This document shows, one piece after another, positions 6,358 to 7,878 of a stretch of DNA of 7,878 nucleotides. The stretch comes from an uncultured Mollicutes bacterium (lineage in GTDB: Bacteria; Bacillota_I; Bacilli_A; RFN20; CAG-288), in NCBI GenBank assembly GCA_900549915.1, contig URQF01000063.1, positions 1 to 7,878 on the forward strand, written 5' to 3'. Position numbers and translations under genes: made by a program. The notes beneath the pieces are model-generated. The model did not search any database and had not been told where the DNA came from. It saw nothing but the letters and a program-made list of their open reading frames with translations. Numbering within the stretch: the first letter of the stretch is position 1; each line of letters opens with the position of its first letter.

Positions 6358-7866
6358 TTAATGCTGAACACAATAAGACGGAATCGTCGTCGTACCAAGA
6401 TTAGCAAAGGTAACCTTGAAAGTCTGAGTTGCACTAATCTGTGTTCCCGCATCATCAATTGTAAAGTTTGCAGTACGAACATTGGTGAAGCAATCTAAGC
6501 TTCCATCGGCTTTCAAATTGACTTTGAAATCACCGGAATAGATTGGCTCCTCGACATATTCATCAAAAGGCAGTAAGGAACGGATGACCCTAGACTTCAG
6601 ATTCTGATAGGTTGTAAAGGTCTTATCTCCGTTATCTTTCCTGCATTCCGGGGCAAGAAGATTAATCCTTGGTGTGCAATCGACAAACCTAGTACCGACT
6701 TCCGAATTCGAAGAATATCCCCAGTAATCCGCAAAAGATTGCTTTCCTAAATATTCATGCGTATCATCGGCTTTATACTTATAAAGATATAGTGCTCCGT
6801 TTGGGTTGCTCTTATCTTTTTCAAACTGATAAACAGAATTATATCGGATGGTAGAATCATCCGTTCCAGCCCTATTGAAAGACTGACTATTGAATAAAAC
6901 CTGTTTATTAAAATCAATCAGATAATCATAAGAACGTCCTTGGATTTGATCCGTATCATAGGAAAGGTCGACATGGACCGTATAGTTCTTTGCACTTCCA
7001 TAAGCATACGGAGCAAGAGCTGCCTTAAGCTGGTCATGCCCTTCGGTATGTTCCAGTGGCTGAATAGAGCGTGGAACTGTAGATCCAATCGAAGATAAAT
7101 CCAGTTCCATCAGAACCTGAGAGCAATAATAGGAATCATCATCGTTCCTTTCGTATTGGAGAAGGATACGGAACTGATCGACAGAATCTCCATTGAAATG
7201 AATGGCAAACTCCGATACGGTCGGTGTCGTATCTTCATTCGTATAGGAACTAGAAGGAGCCTGATAACCTGGTAACCCAGTTGTCTGATAACCGGAAATA
7301 AAATAGACAATCCGGGATGCTAACTGGTTATCCTTAAGCTGATACCAGTTCGGCCTTTCACGGATTCCTTTGATCTTATCTACTGTTAAATCGACAAAAG
7401 GAGACTCCCTAACAGAAGCATAAGCCTTTCCTGTGTCCGTTTCGGAAATCGTATTGTTCGTATAATTGATAGAACGATTAATCAAGTTTCCGTCTTTCTC
7501 AAAGAAGTTCTCTTCTACAAGATGTTCATGCGTCTCCGGATCTTCCTCTAAATAATAATAAGAGGAGGAATCAATCTCGATAAGTACATCATTCTCATCC
7601 TGAGAAGATGTCGTACCATCGGTAGAAACAGTCTTGATTTTTCCATTCCTAGACCTGCTGTTGCAAAGATTATGGAAAGCATCGGTTAGCTCCTCATATA
7701 CGCTCTTCTTGTGAGAAGCAGCACTCGAAATAGAAGCAGAAGAGGAATCTGGAAGCGAAACAGATGGAACAGTCGGATTCACAGAAACCGAATCAGAAGC
7801 AGGATGAGTAGAGCATCCTGCTAGGAAAGCAAGGGAAAAAAGACTGACAATTATCTTTTTCTTCAC
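6358..7866 (-). CDS. Lipoprotein with two tandem copies of an unnamed module
   Basis: First of the three minus-strand genes visible here; 502 residues, stop TAA. It starts at GTG (7866-7864), 8 bases after a GGAG that ends the window. The N-terminus MKKKIIVSLFSLAFLAGC is a short lipoprotein signal peptide with lipobox L-A-G-C and anchor Cys18, then a Ser/Pro/Val tether (19-52). The rest is two diverged copies of one module, residues 57-265 and 277-496. FVDLT / FVDCT, LASR / LKSR, EFAIHFNGDSVDQF / DFKVNLKADGSLDCF and LSSIGSTVP / FANLGTTTIP occur in the same order. I do not recognise the family. The beta-strand-rich, helix-first pattern would fit a LolA/LppX-type half-barrel sensor or carrier fold, but that is a guess. 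No catalytic motif, membrane segment or cell-wall sorting signal is seen. Its promoter and any earlier operon genes lie beyond 7878. Confidence 0.9.
   Translation of the reverse strand: MKKKIIVSLFSLAFLAGCSTHPASDSVSVNPTVPSVSLPDSSSASISSAASHKKSVYEELTDAFHNLCNSRSRNGKIKTVSTDGTTSSQDENDVLIEIDSSSYYYLEEDPETHEHLVEENFFEKDGNLINRSINYTNNTISETDTGKAYASVRESPFVDLTVDKIKGIRERPNWYQLKDNQLASRIVYFISGYQTTGLPGYQAPSSSYTNEDTTPTVSEFAIHFNGDSVDQFRILLQYERNDDDSYYCSQVLMELDLSSIGSTVPRSIQPLEHTEGHDQLKAALAPYAYGSAKNYTVHVDLSYDTDQIQGRSYDYLIDFNKQVLFNSQSFNRAGTDDSTIRYNSVYQFEKDKSNPNGALYLYKYKADDTHEYLGKQSFADYWGYSSNSEVGTRFVDCTPRINLLAPECRKDNGDKTFTTYQNLKSRVIRSLLPFDEYVEEPIYSGDFKVNLKADGSLDCFTNVRTANFTIDDAGTQISATQTFKVTFANLGTTTIPSYCVQH
6379..7698 (-). 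repeat. Internal duplication in the 502-aa lipoprotein
   Basis: Copy 1 is residues 57-265 (7698-7072) and copy 2 residues 277-496 (7038-6379). Landmarks in order are YEELTDAF / HDQLKAAL (helix), FVDLT 157 / FVDCT 394, LASRIV 182 / LKSRVI 423, the 'F-x-[IV]...D-[GS]-x-D-x-F' strand pair at 220 / 447, and the closing IGSTVP 260 / LGTTTIP 490. Order and spacing agree, which supports duplication rather than chance. Confidence 0.7.
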
Positions 7867-7874
7867 GTTATAGA

Positions 7875-7878
7875 CTCC
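7875..7878 (-). promoter_or_regulatory. Shine-Dalgarno (GGAG) of the 502-aa lipoprotein, cut by window edge
   Basis: GGAG on the minus strand precedes the GTG start with the 8-base spacer TCTATAAC, an ideal distance. It decides the GTG start, since no in-frame ATG lies near the signal peptide. Any further A/G extension of the site is outside the window. Confidence 0.75.

Noticed and set aside
7867..7874. TATAAC before the 502-aa gene as a -10 promoter element
   Set aside because: It lies in the spacer between GGAG and the GTG start, so a transcript from it would lack a ribosome site.

Overview
The window looks like a surface-lipoprotein island from a low-to-moderate G+C Bacillota. Spot counts of four 60-base rows give about 42-48% G+C. 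Signs are canonical Shine-Dalgarno sites (AAAGGAG, GGAG), Gram-positive-style lipoprotein signal peptides with Ser/Pro-rich tethers, and a BspA-type leucine-rich-repeat protein. TGA is used as a stop codon, so this is not a recoded (code 4) mollicute. Uncultured gut Bacilli or Erysipelotrichia-type bacteria are my best guess. That is inference only, because no phylogenetic marker gene is present.

Layout: bases 1-2870 (+) hold the 3' portion of a very large lipoprotein gene (more than 950 residues). It enters from the left edge already inside its signal peptide. A bidirectional terminator at 2880-2909 separates it from a convergent three-gene block on the minus strand, read right to left. The first is a 502-residue lipoprotein (7866-6358, GTG start). 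The second, after 13 bases, is a 578-residue LRR lipoprotein (6344-4608). The third starts inside the stop codon of the second (TAATG): a 558-residue lipoprotein (4608-2932) with a bacterial Ig-like domain. There is no intergenic stretch over about 65 bases, no RNA gene, no mobile element, no CRISPR array and no promoter within the window. The operon promoter and the start of the first gene must lie outside.

All four products share a plan: lipobox cysteine, low-complexity Ser/Pro/Ala/Thr tether of about 25-40 residues, then beta-rich modular ectodomains. None has catalytic motifs I recognise, so binding or structural roles on the outer face of the membrane are more likely than enzymatic ones.

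The most interesting signal is a module I cannot assign to a named family. It is present as two tandem copies in the 502-aa protein, two in the 558-aa protein and, more diverged, apparently one in the large protein. Copies share an ordered set of short motifs and tend to end in an F-x-N-[IL]-G-T-T-like strand. This suggests repeated duplication and shuffling of one extracellular fold across neighbouring genes.
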